A stretch of 64,000 nucleotides of DNA from NCBI GenBank assembly GCA_031277855.1, contig JAITLO010000032.1, forward strand, positions 1 to 64,000, given 5' to 3'. Origin of the DNA: Acidovorax sp. Its GTDB lineage: Bacteria > Pseudomonadota > Gammaproteobacteria > Burkholderiales > Burkholderiaceae_C. Positions within the stretch are counted from its first letter, which is position 1, and each line of letters starts with the position of its first letter. Under the pieces are notes generated by a model. It ran no database searches, was not told the origin of the DNA, and worked only from the letters and a program-made list of their open reading frames with translations. Positions 36,000-47,125 of this stretch are shown piece by piece. The translations under genes were made by a program, and so were the position numbers.

Positions 36000-36360
36000 C
36001 CCTTCGCCACATATCCACAGGGCCGCAAGGCCCTGTTGTTTTTTGAGGCCTGCGCTCTGCCGCTGCCAGCCATGTGCTGCACGGCAGCAGCCCCTGGCCA
36101 AAGCGGTGCTCCGCCGCAGCATTGCAAAATTCCATAGCACTCACTGCGCTTGCAAGCTGTGTTTTACAGCCAAACTTCTTGCAAACCCAGGCTGCACCGG
36201 CACAGCATGCTCCGCTATCTACGTAGCATCCACAGCCACGCACATTGGGAATTTCCCCTGCAGAGCAGCCCGGTAGGCAGCCGCAAAGCGCCGTGCCAGC
36301 ATGTACCGAACAGCGAGCCCACAAGCTACCTGATTCACAACATTCCTGGAGGAGATTCGC
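36000..36360. other. 361-bp region between mog and a binding-protein gene
   Basis: Apart from the mog terminator near its left end, no gene or known element is visible. It is expected to hold the promoter of the binding-protein gene at 36361. Short open frames lack ribosome-binding sites. Confidence 0.5.
36016..36044 (+). terminator. Rho-independent terminator after mog
   Basis: ACAGGGCC pairs with GGCCCTGT around GCAA, followed by TGTTTTTT, 16 nt after the stop. Confidence 0.92.
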
Positions 36361-37569
36361 ATGCGGCAGCAACCCACCCCCTTGGCCTTGGCAATCGGCG
36401 CACTGGCACTGAGCCTGGGCAGCGCACAGGCCCAATTCAAGGAGCCGGCCACCGTCAAGATCGGCTTTATCACCGATATGTCCAGCCTCTACGCCGACGT
36501 GGAAGGCAAACATGGCGCCACCGCCATCCAGATGGCCATCGACGACTTCGGCGGCAAGGTGCTGGGCAAACCCATCGAGCTGATGACGGCCGACCACCAG
36601 AACAAGGCCGACATCGCCGCCAGCAAGGCCCGCGAATGGATTGACCAGCAAGACATCAGCCTGGTCTTTGGCGGCACCAACAGCGCCACGGCCCTGGCCA
36701 TGGCCCAGGTGGCTGCCGAGAAAAAACGCATTTTTGTCGACAACGGCGCCGGCAGCTCGGCCCTGACCAATGAGCAGTGCACCCCCTATACCGTGCACTA
36801 CGCCTTTGACACCGTGGCCCTGGCCAAAGGCACGGGCAAGGCCGTGGTAGAAGCCGGCGGCAAGAGCTGGTTCTTCCTCACTGCCGACTACGCCTTCGGC
36901 CATGCACTGGAGGCCGACACCTCCAAAATCGTGCAGGCCAATGGTGGCAAGGTGGTGGGCGCGGTCAAGACCCCGTTGAACGCCAGCGACTTCTCCAGCT
37001 TCATGCTGCAGGCCCAAAACAGCAAGGCGCAAATCCTGGGCCTGGCCAATGCCGGCGGCGACACCGTCAACTCCATCAAGGCAGCCAAGGAATTCGGCGT
37101 TACCAAGAACATGAAGCTGGCCGGCCTGCTGGTGTTCTTCAGCGACATCCACAGCCTGGGCGTGAAGAACACCGAGGGCATGCAATTCACCGCGCCCTGG
37201 TACTGGGACATGAATGCCGAGAGCCGCAAGTTCGCCGACAAATTCATGGCCAAGACCAAGCGCCGCCCCAGCGAAATCCAGGCCGCCGACTACTCCGCCA
37301 CCATGACCTGGCTGCAAGCCGTACAACGCGCCGGCACGCTGGAGGCCGACAAGGTCATGGCCGAATGGAAGAGCAAGCCCATCAAAGACTTCTTCGGCGA
37401 AGGCGTGATCCGCCCCGACGGCCGCTACGCCCACGATATGTATTTGATGGAAGTGAAGTCCCCCGCCGAATCCAAGGGCACCTGGGACTACTACAAAATC
37501 GTCAAAAAGCTGCCGGCCGACCAGGTGTGGACCACCAAGGCCGAAAGCAAGTGCCAGTACTGGAAGTAA
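36361..37569 (+). CDS. ABC transporter substrate-binding protein, LivK/amide family (orphan)
   Basis: The 402-residue periplasmic protein has a Sec signal peptide (LALAIGALALSLGSAQAQ, cleavage after AQA near residue 24). It has the type-I binding fold: VKIGFITDMSSLYADVEGKH, FFLTADYAFGHALEADT, and a C-terminal YWK after an odd cysteine. GGAGGAG 5 nt before ATG is an excellent ribosome-binding site. Like the gene at 3974-5308 it has no transporter partners next to it. Related orphan binding proteins are abundant in Comamonadaceae. Ligand unknown. Confidence 0.9.
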   Translation: MRQQPTPLALAIGALALSLGSAQAQFKEPATVKIGFITDMSSLYADVEGKHGATAIQMAIDDFGGKVLGKPIELMTADHQNKADIAASKAREWIDQQDISLVFGGTNSATALAMAQVAAEKKRIFVDNGAGSSALTNEQCTPYTVHYAFDTVALAKGTGKAVVEAGGKSWFFLTADYAFGHALEADTSKIVQANGGKVVGAVKTPLNASDFSSFMLQAQNSKAQILGLANAGGDTVNSIKAAKEFGVTKNMKLAGLLVFFSDIHSLGVKNTEGMQFTAPWYWDMNAESRKFADKFMAKTKRRPSEIQAADYSATMTWLQAVQRAGTLEADKVMAEWKSKPIKDFFGEGVIRPDGRYAHDMYLMEVKSPAESKGTWDYYKIVKKLPADQVWTTKAESKCQYWK

Positions 37570-37623
37570 GGCCAGACAGGCTGGCCCGCTGCAACGCCTG
37601 AATCCAGGCGCTGCACAGGCCAG

Positions 37624-37652
37624 CCCCTCACCCTCTCCCCTTCGGTGCGAGG
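37624..37652. repeat. Short CCCTCACCC...GTGCGAGGG hairpin repeat, copy 2
   Basis: CCCCTCACCCTCTCCCCTTCG faces GGTGCGAGGG, related to the element at 1175-1206. It lies just left of structured repeat copy 8, the same arrangement as at copy 1. Confidence 0.55.
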
Positions 37653-37669
37653 GCGTAAAGCCCGTAAAA

Positions 37670-37796
37670 ACTGGCACGGCCTCTAGGCCAGAGACAGCGA
37701 GCAAGGGCCGCCCCGCAGCGAGGCTGTCGTCCCCCTGCCCGCGAGCGCAGCGACGCGAGAGCGGGGGGAAGGCGCCGCAGGCGACTCAGGGGGGTG
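37670..37796 (+). repeat. Structured post-stop repeat, copy 8
   Basis: Arms GACAGC (37693-37698) and GCTGTC (37723-37728) enclose the core GCAAGGGCCGCCCCGC. The C-rich hairpin has an inner CCCGCGAGC/GAGAGCGGGG region and the element ends CTCAGGGGGGTG, 5 nt from the porin stop. Confidence 0.86.
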
Positions 37797-37801
37797 TTCC
37801 C

Positions 37802-38842
37802 TCAAAACGAATGCGCAATCCCCGCATAAACCCCGTTTTGTGCCCCGCCAGCTGCCGGCCCCGTGGTGTCCGTAAATACCGGGAAGCTGGCAGCGCCCTT
37901 GTTCATCACTCGGCCCACACTGGCATACAGCAAGGTGCGCTTGGACAGGCTGTACTCCGCACCCAACATGAACAGATTGGCCGATCCGCCATTGTTATTC
38001 AGGGTCGTGCGGTAAGCCGCGCCGATCAGGGTCAAGGGGCTGCTCACCTGGTAGCGTGCGCCCAGCCAGTACTGCTTGGCCTTGTCTGGGCCACTCGTGA
38101 CATTGGGAGCCGATAGCTGTTCATAGGTCGCAAACAGCTTGACACCCCCCAGCGTTGTCGTCCCCCCCAGCACCAGGTGCTTGGAGTACGTGTAAAGATT
38201 GCTGTAGCTACTTTGGGCATCCCGCATCACGTCGTAGATCAAGCGCAGCTCCACGCCGGAGATGGCGTAGGTCAAGGCCGCCCCATCCGTACGCGACGCG
38301 GTATTCGAGCCCGCTTGTTCACCCAGGCTTGTCATCACAAAACCGCTCAGGCCACCCAGATTCGGGGTCTCGTAATAAATCATATTGCTCTGTTTGAGCC
38401 AGTTTCTGCCCTTGACCAAGGTGGCCGACCCCATGGTCTGCTGGCCTGCCGGGTCCAGGGCCCATACCGCATCGGAAAGCGGCATTTCCTTGCCCAGCTT
38501 GAGCAAGCCGAAACTGCCCTTGAGTCCTACCGTGGCGCGTCGGTTGAAAGACAGTGCCTCCCCCTGAGAGGCATCGAATCCCCCTTCGAGCTGGAACACA
38601 GCCGAGAGCCCACCGCCCAAGTCTTCCACACCTTTGAATCCCAAAAAGCTGGTTCCCCAGTCATTGCCTGCAACGCGCCAGACATGGCCGGAGGTGTTCT
38701 TCGTGCTGTCATAAATCCCGGACTGATAGGTCAGCCCCCCCACCACCCGCCCATAGAGGGTGACCGAACTTTGCGCATGGGCCAGGCTTGCAACGCCAGC
38801 CAGCGCAGCGACAGCGAGACATTTCTGTATCCGACACTTCAT
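37802..38842 (-). CDS. Outer-membrane general porin (betaproteobacterial Gram-negative porin)
   Basis: The 346-residue protein starts with a Sec signal (CLAVAALAGVASLAHA, cleavage after AHA near 23). The 16-stranded barrel begins with SSVTLYGRVVGGLTY. GNDWGTSFLGFKGVEDLGGG and GLKGSFGLLKLGKEM are the family's eyelet-side blocks, and the terminal residue is Phe (GIAHSF), as needed for BAM recognition. It forms a diffusion pore for small hydrophilic solutes. It is monocistronic, with repeat copy 8 directly after the stop. Confidence 0.95.
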   Translation of the reverse strand: MKCRIQKCLAVAALAGVASLAHAQSSVTLYGRVVGGLTYQSGIYDSTKNTSGHVWRVAGNDWGTSFLGFKGVEDLGGGLSAVFQLEGGFDASQGEALSFNRRATVGLKGSFGLLKLGKEMPLSDAVWALDPAGQQTMGSATLVKGRNWLKQSNMIYYETPNLGGLSGFVMTSLGEQAGSNTASRTDGAALTYAISGVELRLIYDVMRDAQSSYSNLYTYSKHLVLGGTTTLGGVKLFATYEQLSAPNVTSGPDKAKQYWLGARYQVSSPLTLIGAAYRTTLNNNGGSANLFMLGAEYSLSKRTLLYASVGRVMNKGAASFPVFTDTTGPAAGGAQNGVYAGIAHSF

Positions 38843-39721
38843 TGCGATCTCCTTGCTTGGAATACGTTGTGAACTGCCTTTTCAGCAGCATCCACACATC
38901 CACCAAGGAGCCGAGTCGACGGCGCAGCACATCGCTTGCCAGCGCCGACGACAAGACCATGCAATGCAACAGCACCCAGGGGACGGTATCAGCGGCTATC
39001 AAGACCTGCGAGACATCCCGGCGCCCCGTCTCCTGCGAGGCACCAGAAAGCAAAACGCGCTGCATGGGCGCCCATTGTTTGCCTGGCGGCATCCCTGCCC
39101 GGGTGGCACTGCAAAGCTTCGCCCACCTCTCTCTTCACATGGCCTGAAGACCAGCCATGAAGGCCCCGAGCACGGCGTGTAAATCCTATAGTCCACCCTC
39201 TTTTCCAGTGCATGTCCCTGTCTGCATCCAGGCGATAAACACTTGGTAACCACGCCCCGGCCGTCGTGCGGATTTGCCCTGAAAAACCACCATCCGGACA
39301 AGGCAAAGCCAATGCCTGTGGTGCTGTGCAGCGCACCATCCCCACATGCTGCCTCGCTATTTTTCTTTGCAAAAAATAGCGCGCTTCCGCTTTGAGGCAT
39401 GCACAAAACCAACAACGCCCAGACCACTCCACCGCCATGTCTCGGCATTGCATCTTGTCTGTAGCCTGCCGCCACGCAAGGTGTGCGCAGCTGTCCAGTT
39501 GCCGGCGATGTGGGGGCACGGCCGCATGCTCTTGCCACCCAAGGGAGCACAGGGCTTTGCACCCGAGGATGCCGGGAGCAATCTCTCTTGGCCTACATGC
39601 AATCTTCATCCCATCTTCAGCTTCAGCGCACCAAGCCATGCCAAAGTGCTAAGTTCGAGGATTTGGCGCAGCGCTGGACAGGGAGTTTTTCCACTGCGGC
39701 GGCATGCGCAGCAGGGAAAGC
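38843..39721. other. 879-bp region without a supported gene
   Basis: This is the longest gene-free stretch in the window, between the porin start and macA. Open frames of up to about 216 codons exist on the minus strand, but their translations are rich in Cys, Trp and His, have no family resemblance and lack ribosome-binding sites. The right part must hold the macA promoter. It could be a decayed gene or an unrecognised RNA region; I see no repeat or hairpin of note. Confidence 0.55.
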
Positions 39722-40900
39722 ATGAAGTTCAAGCGCAAATCGACCGTGGCTGCCGTGATCGGCGTCTGCCTGATCGCGGGCATTGCCCTGTGGCGTGCCA
39801 ATGCCAAGCCCGCCACCCAGTACGCCACAGCGGCCGTCACCCAAGGTGATCTGGAGCAGACGGTGCTGGCCGTGGGCCGGCTGCACGCCAAGGAGCTGGT
39901 GTCGGTCGGTGCCCAGGTGTCGGGCCAGGTCCAGCGCCTACATGTGGAGCTGGGCCAGCAGGTCAAGGCCGGCGACCTGATTGCCGAAGTCGATGCCCAG
40001 CCCCAGCGCATCAAGCTGCGCAATGCAGAGGCCTCGGTAACCGCGCTGCAGGCACAGCTGGCGGCGCGCCGCGCCGCCTTGGTCCAGGCCCAGCTGAGCT
40101 TTCAGCGCCAGCAGGAGCTGATCCAGGCTGATGCCACCTCGCGCGCCGACCACGAGGCTGCCAAAGCCGCACTGGACACGGCACAGGCAGAGATCCTCGC
40201 CCTGCAGGCGCAGATCGAACAGGCCCGCACCCAGGTCGAGACCGAGCGCATCAACCTGGGCTACACCCGCATCGTCGCGCCCATGGACGGCGTCATCGTG
40301 GCCGTGGTCACCAAGCAGGGGCAGACGCTGAACTCCTTTCAGACCACGCCCACCATCGTCTTGCTGGCCAAGCTCGATGTGATGACGGTGCACGCCGAGA
40401 TTGCCGAAGCCGATGTGGACAAAATCCAGCTGGGCCAGTCCGTATGGTTCACCACCCTGGGCAGCGGCCGCCAGCGGCATGAGGCCAAGATAGAGCGCAT
40501 AGAGCCCGCACCCACCTCCATCGTCAGCGATGCGGGCGGAGCGGCAACGGCCACTGCCACACCCACCGCCAAGGCGATTTACTACAACGCCCAGTTCGAC
40601 GTGCCCAACCCCGAGGGCCGGCTGCGCCCCTCCATGACCGCACAGGTGACGGTGCGGGTGGCGCAAGCCGACCAGGCCGTGCTGATCCCCTCCGTGGCGC
40701 TGGGCGCGCGCGGGGCCGACGATGACAGCTACACGGTGCGTGTGCGCGACAGCCAGGGCAAGGTGACAGAACGCCAGGTGCGCATAGGCTTGCGCACCAA
40801 TGCCCAGGCCCAGGTCTTGTCAGGCCTTACACCCGGCGAGCAGGTGGTGATTGGCGAAGCCGGCCCCCACAGCACGCCCGCGGATACCGAAGGGCTGTGA
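39722..40900 (+). CDS. macA: Periplasmic adaptor MacA
   Basis: The 392-residue adaptor has one N-terminal anchor helix (VAAVIGVCLIAGIALW, about residues 8-24). The lipoyl half (VSVGAQVSGQVQRLHVELGQ) is followed by a helical hairpin (about 90-170) and the second lipoyl strand (YTRIVAPMDGVIVAVVTKQG). The ends LRPSMTAQVTVRV and GLTPGEQVVIGE are close to E. coli MacA. It joins MacB to a TolC-type channel for macrolide, heme or toxin export. The start at 39722 is preceded by AGGGAAAG. The next gene, macB, starts 2 nt after the stop. Confidence 0.95.
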   Translation: MKFKRKSTVAAVIGVCLIAGIALWRANAKPATQYATAAVTQGDLEQTVLAVGRLHAKELVSVGAQVSGQVQRLHVELGQQVKAGDLIAEVDAQPQRIKLRNAEASVTALQAQLAARRAALVQAQLSFQRQQELIQADATSRADHEAAKAALDTAQAEILALQAQIEQARTQVETERINLGYTRIVAPMDGVIVAVVTKQGQTLNSFQTTPTIVLLAKLDVMTVHAEIAEADVDKIQLGQSVWFTTLGSGRQRHEAKIERIEPAPTSIVSDAGGAATATATPTAKAIYYNAQFDVPNPEGRLRPSMTAQVTVRVAQADQAVLIPSVALGARGADDDSYTVRVRDSQGKVTERQVRIGLRTNAQAQVLSGLTPGEQVVIGEAGPHSTPADTEGL

Positions 40901-40902
40901 GC

Positions 40903-42849
<1,947 letters not shown>

Positions 42850-42859
42850 ATTGAAGCAG

Positions 42860-42987
42860 CACCTCCTGAGGCACTACCTGCCTTCCTCCTCTCTCGCCAC
42901 GCGGGAGGAGGACGACACCATCGCTACGGGGCGGCGCGGCCGGCGTAGGCCCTTGCGCGGTGTCCCTGATCTGGGAAACGCCAGTTT
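42860..42987 (-). repeat. Structured post-stop repeat, copy 9 (diverged variant)
   Basis: It starts 11 nt after the macB stop with CACCTCCTGAGGCACTACC. Arms GACACC (42914-42919) and GGTGTC (42959-42964) are a fourth complementary pair. The core GCGCAAGGGCC...GCCCCG carries the same inserted TACGCCGGCC(G)CGCC as copy 6. The C-rich hairpin is CCTCCTC.../...GAGGAGG, paired although diverged. The far end reads AAACTGGCG on the minus strand. Confidence 0.8.
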
Positions 42988-43026
42988 CATAGGCCGTAAA
43001 CAGTGCCTCCTGTAGTGAGCAACATC

Positions 43027-44424
43027 ATGCATATTTTGAAAACCGGTTTCTTCGTGGGTGCCCTGGCCCTGGCGGGCTGTGGCGCACTCACGCGCACCCC
43101 ATACGAGACACCCCAGGTGCTGCTGCCCGCGCAATTCAAGCATGCGCCCACCGCCACAGCCCAGCAGGTGGCAGATGCCTGGTGGCACGCCCTGGGCGAC
43201 CCGCGCCTCAATGCCTGGATAGACCTGGCACTGGAGCGCAACCCCGATCTCGCCGCCGCAGGACTGCGTGTGCGCCGCGCCACATTGCAGGCGCAGTTGG
43301 CCGGCCACGCTTTGCTGCCCCAGCCCGGTGCCACGGCCAGTACTGGCGCCAGCAAGCCGCTGTCGGGCAGCCCGCGCAGCACCACGGAAAACGCCAGCGC
43401 ATCGCTGAGCGTGGGCTGGGAGCTGGACCTGTTTAACCGCCTGGGCGCCCAGCGCGACGCCGCTGGCTTCGAAGCCCAGGCCAGTGTGCAAGACAGACAG
43501 GCCGTGGCCCTGGCCCTCACCACCACCACGGCCGGCCTGTACTGGCAGCTGGCGCAGGCCAATGAGCGCCTGGAATCCGCCGACCGCAGCCTGGCCTATG
43601 CGCGCCGCACCACCGAGCTGGTCCAGGCCCAGTACCGCAGCGGCGCGGTCTCCAGCCTGGAGTTGCGCGAGACCCGCCAATCGCTGGCCCAACAAGAAGC
43701 GCTCTGGAGCCAGTATGTCCAGGCCCGCACCGAGCTGCGCCAGGCCTTGACCGAATTGTTCAGCGGCGCTGCCGCGCCCGGAGGCGAGCCGCTGGCCCTG
43801 CCCTCGGGCCCCCTGCCGGCCGTGGAAGCCGGCTTGCCCGCCGAGCTGTTGGGTCGGCGCCCGGACCTGCGCGCGGCAGAGCTGCGTTTGCGTGCCGCGC
43901 TGGCCAGCAGCGACGCAGCCACCGCGCGCTACTACCCCACGCTGTCGCTGACCGGCAGCCTGGGTGGCGCCAGCAAGGCCTTGCTCCATCTGCTCAGCAA
44001 CCCCGTGGCCGCGCTGGGCGCCAATATGACGCTGCCCTTTCTCAATGTGGGCGAGATGCGGCTGAGCACCGCCATCGCGCGCACCCAGTATGAGGAGGCT
44101 GTGGTCAACTTCCGCAAGTCGCTCTACAGCGCTCTGGCCGAGACGGAAAAATCACTGTCTGCGCGCACCCAGTTGCTGGAGCAAGAGCAGGCACAGCAGC
44201 GTTCGCTGCAGGAGTCTGTCGCCATCACCCGGCTGTATGAGGCGCGCTACCGCGCAGGCCAGGTCCCGCTGCGTGCCTGGCTTGACGCCCAGGAACGCCA
44301 GCGCGCGGCCGAGCTGGCCCTGTCCGCCCTGCGTCTGCAACAGCTGCAAAACCAGCTGACGCTGTACAAGGTATTGGGCGGTGGCCTGGAGCCGGCCACG
44401 CTGCCGCCCCCCAGCCAGAATTAG
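43027..44424 (+). CDS. Outer-membrane efflux lipoprotein, NodT type (partner of MacAB)
   Basis: The 465-residue protein has a lipoprotein signal ending in LAGC (Cys near residue 18) and two OEP repeats. VADAWWHALGDPRLNAWIDL and PAELLGRRPDLRAAELRLRA are typical of RND/ABC-associated channels. It is the third gene of the macA-macB operon, 177 nt after macB with repeat copy 9 in the gap. That could let the channel be expressed at a different level from the exporter. ATG at 43027 starts the signal peptide; an upstream GTG is less likely. Confidence 0.92.
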   Translation: MHILKTGFFVGALALAGCGALTRTPYETPQVLLPAQFKHAPTATAQQVADAWWHALGDPRLNAWIDLALERNPDLAAAGLRVRRATLQAQLAGHALLPQPGATASTGASKPLSGSPRSTTENASASLSVGWELDLFNRLGAQRDAAGFEAQASVQDRQAVALALTTTTAGLYWQLAQANERLESADRSLAYARRTTELVQAQYRSGAVSSLELRETRQSLAQQEALWSQYVQARTELRQALTELFSGAAAPGGEPLALPSGPLPAVEAGLPAELLGRRPDLRAAELRLRAALASSDAATARYYPTLSLTGSLGGASKALLHLLSNPVAALGANMTLPFLNVGEMRLSTAIARTQYEEAVVNFRKSLYSALAETEKSLSARTQLLEQEQAQQRSLQESVAITRLYEARYRAGQVPLRAWLDAQERQRAAELALSALRLQQLQNQLTLYKVLGGGLEPATLPPPSQN

Positions 44425-44873
44425 CACCGGCCGGCACTGCCAAGCACCACCTTGCTGCAAGCGGGGAGCGGGGAGCGGCCCGCGCGCCGCGACCGCGTAG
44501 GCCCGATTCCCACCGTCATGTGCGTGGCTGCCGCAGGCAGGCGGGAGGCATATTGCCTTTGTGTATCCACCATGTAGCAATCGCAACAACCACCGCCCCG
44601 CAGCACCACGCACGCGCGCTGCCAAAGTCCCTCACACCACCGCGTACAGGCGTTTTCTGCCACGCCTTTTCTGCTTACATCCGCTGGTCAGGCAGGCCTC
44701 TTGGCCGTCAGCAGCCCTTGGCAAGCCAGCGTTATAAAAAAACGCACGCGCTGCCTCGCTGAAACCTCGGCGCGCCGCCGCCCCACCCCACTGCATTGGC
44801 TGGAGGGGCTTCTGTCTCCAGGTTTCTGCCCCGTGCAGCCCCGCCGCCATGCGCCGGGGAGAAAGGCTGCCTT
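44425..44873. other. 449-bp region without a supported gene
   Basis: It lies between the efflux lipoprotein and the DUF3300 gene. Near 44481-44510 the sequence CGCGCGCCGCGACCGCGTAGG resembles the variable part of repeat copies 6 and 9, but the core and arms are missing, so at most it is a decayed remnant. No promoter can be named with confidence. The DUF3300 promoter is expected in the right half. Confidence 0.45.
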
Positions 44874-46523
44874 ATGACCACCTCCACCACCCCAAACACC
44901 CGGACCTGGCGCTGGGCCCTCAGCGGCCTGGCCGTGGCCGTTTTGGCGGCCTGCCAACCCAAGGAAGGCCCCAGCGCCCAGGCCGCCGCAGCACCTGCGG
45001 CCCCCGCTGCCGTGCCCGCCATCACCCCTGTGGCCTACACCCCGCCCACGGCCGATGCCCTCTACCAGATGGTGGCCCCGATTGCCCTTTACCCCGACAA
45101 GCTGGTGGCCCTGGTGCTGGCCGGTGCCATTCACCCCGATGAGGTCACCGCAGCCTACGGCTGGCTGGCCAGCAACCCCACGCCCCAGCCCGATGCCGTC
45201 AACCTACAGCCCTGGGACCCCAGCATCAAGGCCTTGACCTCCTTCCCCAACGCCCTGAATTTGCTGCAGTCCAATCTGCCCTGGACCACGGCCCTGGGCC
45301 AGGCCTATAACAACGACCCCACGGACGTGCTCAACGCCATCCAGGTCATGCGCCACCGCGCCCAGACCGCAGGCCATCTGCAAAGTGACAGCCACCAGCG
45401 TGTGGCCGCAGCCAGCAGCGCCAGCTACACCCCCAGCGCCGCAGCCCAGGCGGTCTATACCGGCCCAACCGTGGTGCCTGTGCCTAGCGACTACATCGCC
45501 ATTGAGCCAGCCCAGCCACAGACCGTGTACATGCCCAGCTACGACCCTGCCGTCGTCTATGGCGCTCCCGTGGCCTACTACCAGGGCTACAACTACCACC
45601 CCGCAGCCGTGGTGGGCGGTATCAGCCCCGTGGCCGTGGGTGCTCTGGCCTTTGGTGCCGGCGTGGTGCTGAGCGCTGCGCTGGAGCACCACGACTGGGG
45701 CTGGCGCTCCTGGGACGTGCACTGGGGCAGCAATGCCGCGCGTGGCAACTGGCAGCCCGGCACCCCCTTGCCGCCGGAGGCACGCCCGGCCGTTTCCTAC
45801 CGCCAGACCACCTACGTCTCTCATGTCTCCAATGTGGTGAACCATCGCTACGTGGACCAGCACAACACCACCATCATCAACAATGCGCCGGCTGCTGCGC
45901 CCACCCACGGCACCGCCGCGCTGGCGGGTGCTGCCGTGGCGGGTGGAGCCTTGGGTGCCATGGCGGCCCACCATGGCACCACCACGCCCAGCGCGCCCCA
46001 TACACCGGCACCGGCTGCGGCCATGCCAACGCCGGCCCTGCCACCGGCCTCGCATATGCCGCCTTCGCAGGTCACTGCCCACAAAGCGCCCGATGCGCAC
46101 CATCCGGACACCCCACCAGCCCGCAGCGCGGCCCTGGCCGCAGCGCACGGTCTGCCTGAGCCTGCCGCCCGGGCAGGCGGTGTCGCCCGGCCAGCACCTC
46201 CCGTACCAGCTCCCGCACCGCTTTCCACACCACGCCCTGCACCGCTCCCCGCCGCAGGCCACGAGGCGGTGGCCCGCCCTCACCCGCCCGCTGAGCCACC
46301 ACAACGTCCGGCCCCCATGCAGGCACAGCTCCCCGCACCGGCCTCTCGCCCTGCCGCCGCAGCGCCGCGCGCCACACCCACCCAGCCCCGTATGCCGGCT
46401 GCGCCCGCAGCCCATGCACCACCGCCCTCCCACCAGATGGCCATGAGCGCACACCCTGCCACGCCGCCCCATGCAGAGCCCCATGCCGCACCGGAAAAAC
46501 GCAGGGAGGAAAAAGGCCGCTGA
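44874..46523 (+). CDS. DUF3300-domain lipoprotein with long low-complexity tail
   Basis: The 549-residue protein has a lipoprotein signal (GLAVAVLAACQ; lipobox LAAC). The DUF3300 domain is at about residues 60-260 (MVAPIALYPDKLVALVLAGA, PDEVTAAYGWLASN, NDPTDVLNAIQVMR). A Gly/Ala-rich hydrophobic stretch follows (GISPVAVGALAFGAGVVL, about 285-305). The last 200 residues are dominated by Pro, Ala and His. DUF3300 proteins are envelope proteins of unknown role. AAAGG about 9 nt before ATG supports the start. No operon partner is evident. Confidence 0.88.
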   Translation: MTTSTTPNTRTWRWALSGLAVAVLAACQPKEGPSAQAAAAPAAPAAVPAITPVAYTPPTADALYQMVAPIALYPDKLVALVLAGAIHPDEVTAAYGWLASNPTPQPDAVNLQPWDPSIKALTSFPNALNLLQSNLPWTTALGQAYNNDPTDVLNAIQVMRHRAQTAGHLQSDSHQRVAAASSASYTPSAAAQAVYTGPTVVPVPSDYIAIEPAQPQTVYMPSYDPAVVYGAPVAYYQGYNYHPAAVVGGISPVAVGALAFGAGVVLSAALEHHDWGWRSWDVHWGSNAARGNWQPGTPLPPEARPAVSYRQTTYVSHVSNVVNHRYVDQHNTTIINNAPAAAPTHGTAALAGAAVAGGALGAMAAHHGTTTPSAPHTPAPAAAMPTPALPPASHMPPSQVTAHKAPDAHHPDTPPARSAALAAAHGLPEPAARAGGVARPAPPVPAPAPLSTPRPAPLPAAGHEAVARPHPPAEPPQRPAPMQAQLPAPASRPAAAAPRATPTQPRMPAAPAAHAPPPSHQMAMSAHPATPPHAEPHAAPEKRREEKGR

Positions 46524-46591
46524 AAGACGCCGACTGCCTAGAATGCACAGGCTGCGCACCTGCGCGGCCTGTTGTCTTTCACTGCCACGCC

Positions 46592-47107
46592 ATGGACCTT
46601 TGCCTGCTCTCCGCCGCCGACGCCCCCGCGCTCTGGACTTTTGAACGCGCGCACCGCGCCTATTTCGAGCAATGGGTGCAGGCCAGACCCGATCGCTTTT
46701 ACAGCGCCGAAGGCTTTGCCGAGGAAATGGCGGCTTCGCTGCAGCGCCAAACCAAGGACCAGGCTTTCCACTACCTGATGTGGGAGGGCCGCACCGTGGT
46801 GGGCCGCATCAACCTGACCCAGGTGCGCCGCGCCTACTTTCACAGCGCCGCCCTGGGCTATCGCGTGGCCCCGGACTGCGGCGGCCGCGGCCTGGCCAGC
46901 CAGGCTGTGGGGGCGGTGCTGCAGCAAGCCTTCAGCACCCACCAGCTACAGCGCATAGAGGCTGTGGCCCGGCCCGAAAACCAGGCCTCGGTGCGTGTGC
47001 TGCAAAAACTGGGCTTCACCCAGTTCGGTCACTCCCGCCGCAGCTTTGAGTTCCATGGCCAATGGTGCGATCTGCTGTGTTTTGAGCGGCACCGCGAGGC
47101 CGGTTGA
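46592..47107 (+). CDS. GNAT acetyltransferase, RimJ/RimL-like
   Basis: The 171-residue enzyme carries the acetyl-CoA loop in DCGGRGLASQAVGAVLQQAF (R/Q-x-x-G-x-G/A pattern, GGRGLA). The C-terminal VLQKLGFTQFGHSRRSFEF is the GNAT beta6-beta7 part. RimJ/RimL relatives acetylate protein N-termini or small amines. The substrate here is unknown. It is the first of six GNAT genes in about 13 kb and is convergent with the next one. Confidence 0.9.
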   Translation: MDLCLLSAADAPALWTFERAHRAYFEQWVQARPDRFYSAEGFAEEMAASLQRQTKDQAFHYLMWEGRTVVGRINLTQVRRAYFHSAALGYRVAPDCGGRGLASQAVGAVLQQAFSTHQLQRIEAVARPENQASVRVLQKLGFTQFGHSRRSFEFHGQWCDLLCFERHREAG

Positions 47108-47125
47108 GCCAGCGCCAGCAGCGGC

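Noticed and set aside
38989..39639. 216-codon minus-strand open frame in the gap before macA
   Set aside because: Unusual composition (many Cys, Trp and His), no ribosome-binding site and an overlapping alternative frame of similar length. Treated as non-coding.
44481..44510. Possible tenth copy of the structured repeat
   Set aside because: Similarity is limited to a CGCGNCCGCGTAGGCCC-like piece; the core GCAAGGGCC/GCCCCGC, arms and CTCAGGGGG end are absent.
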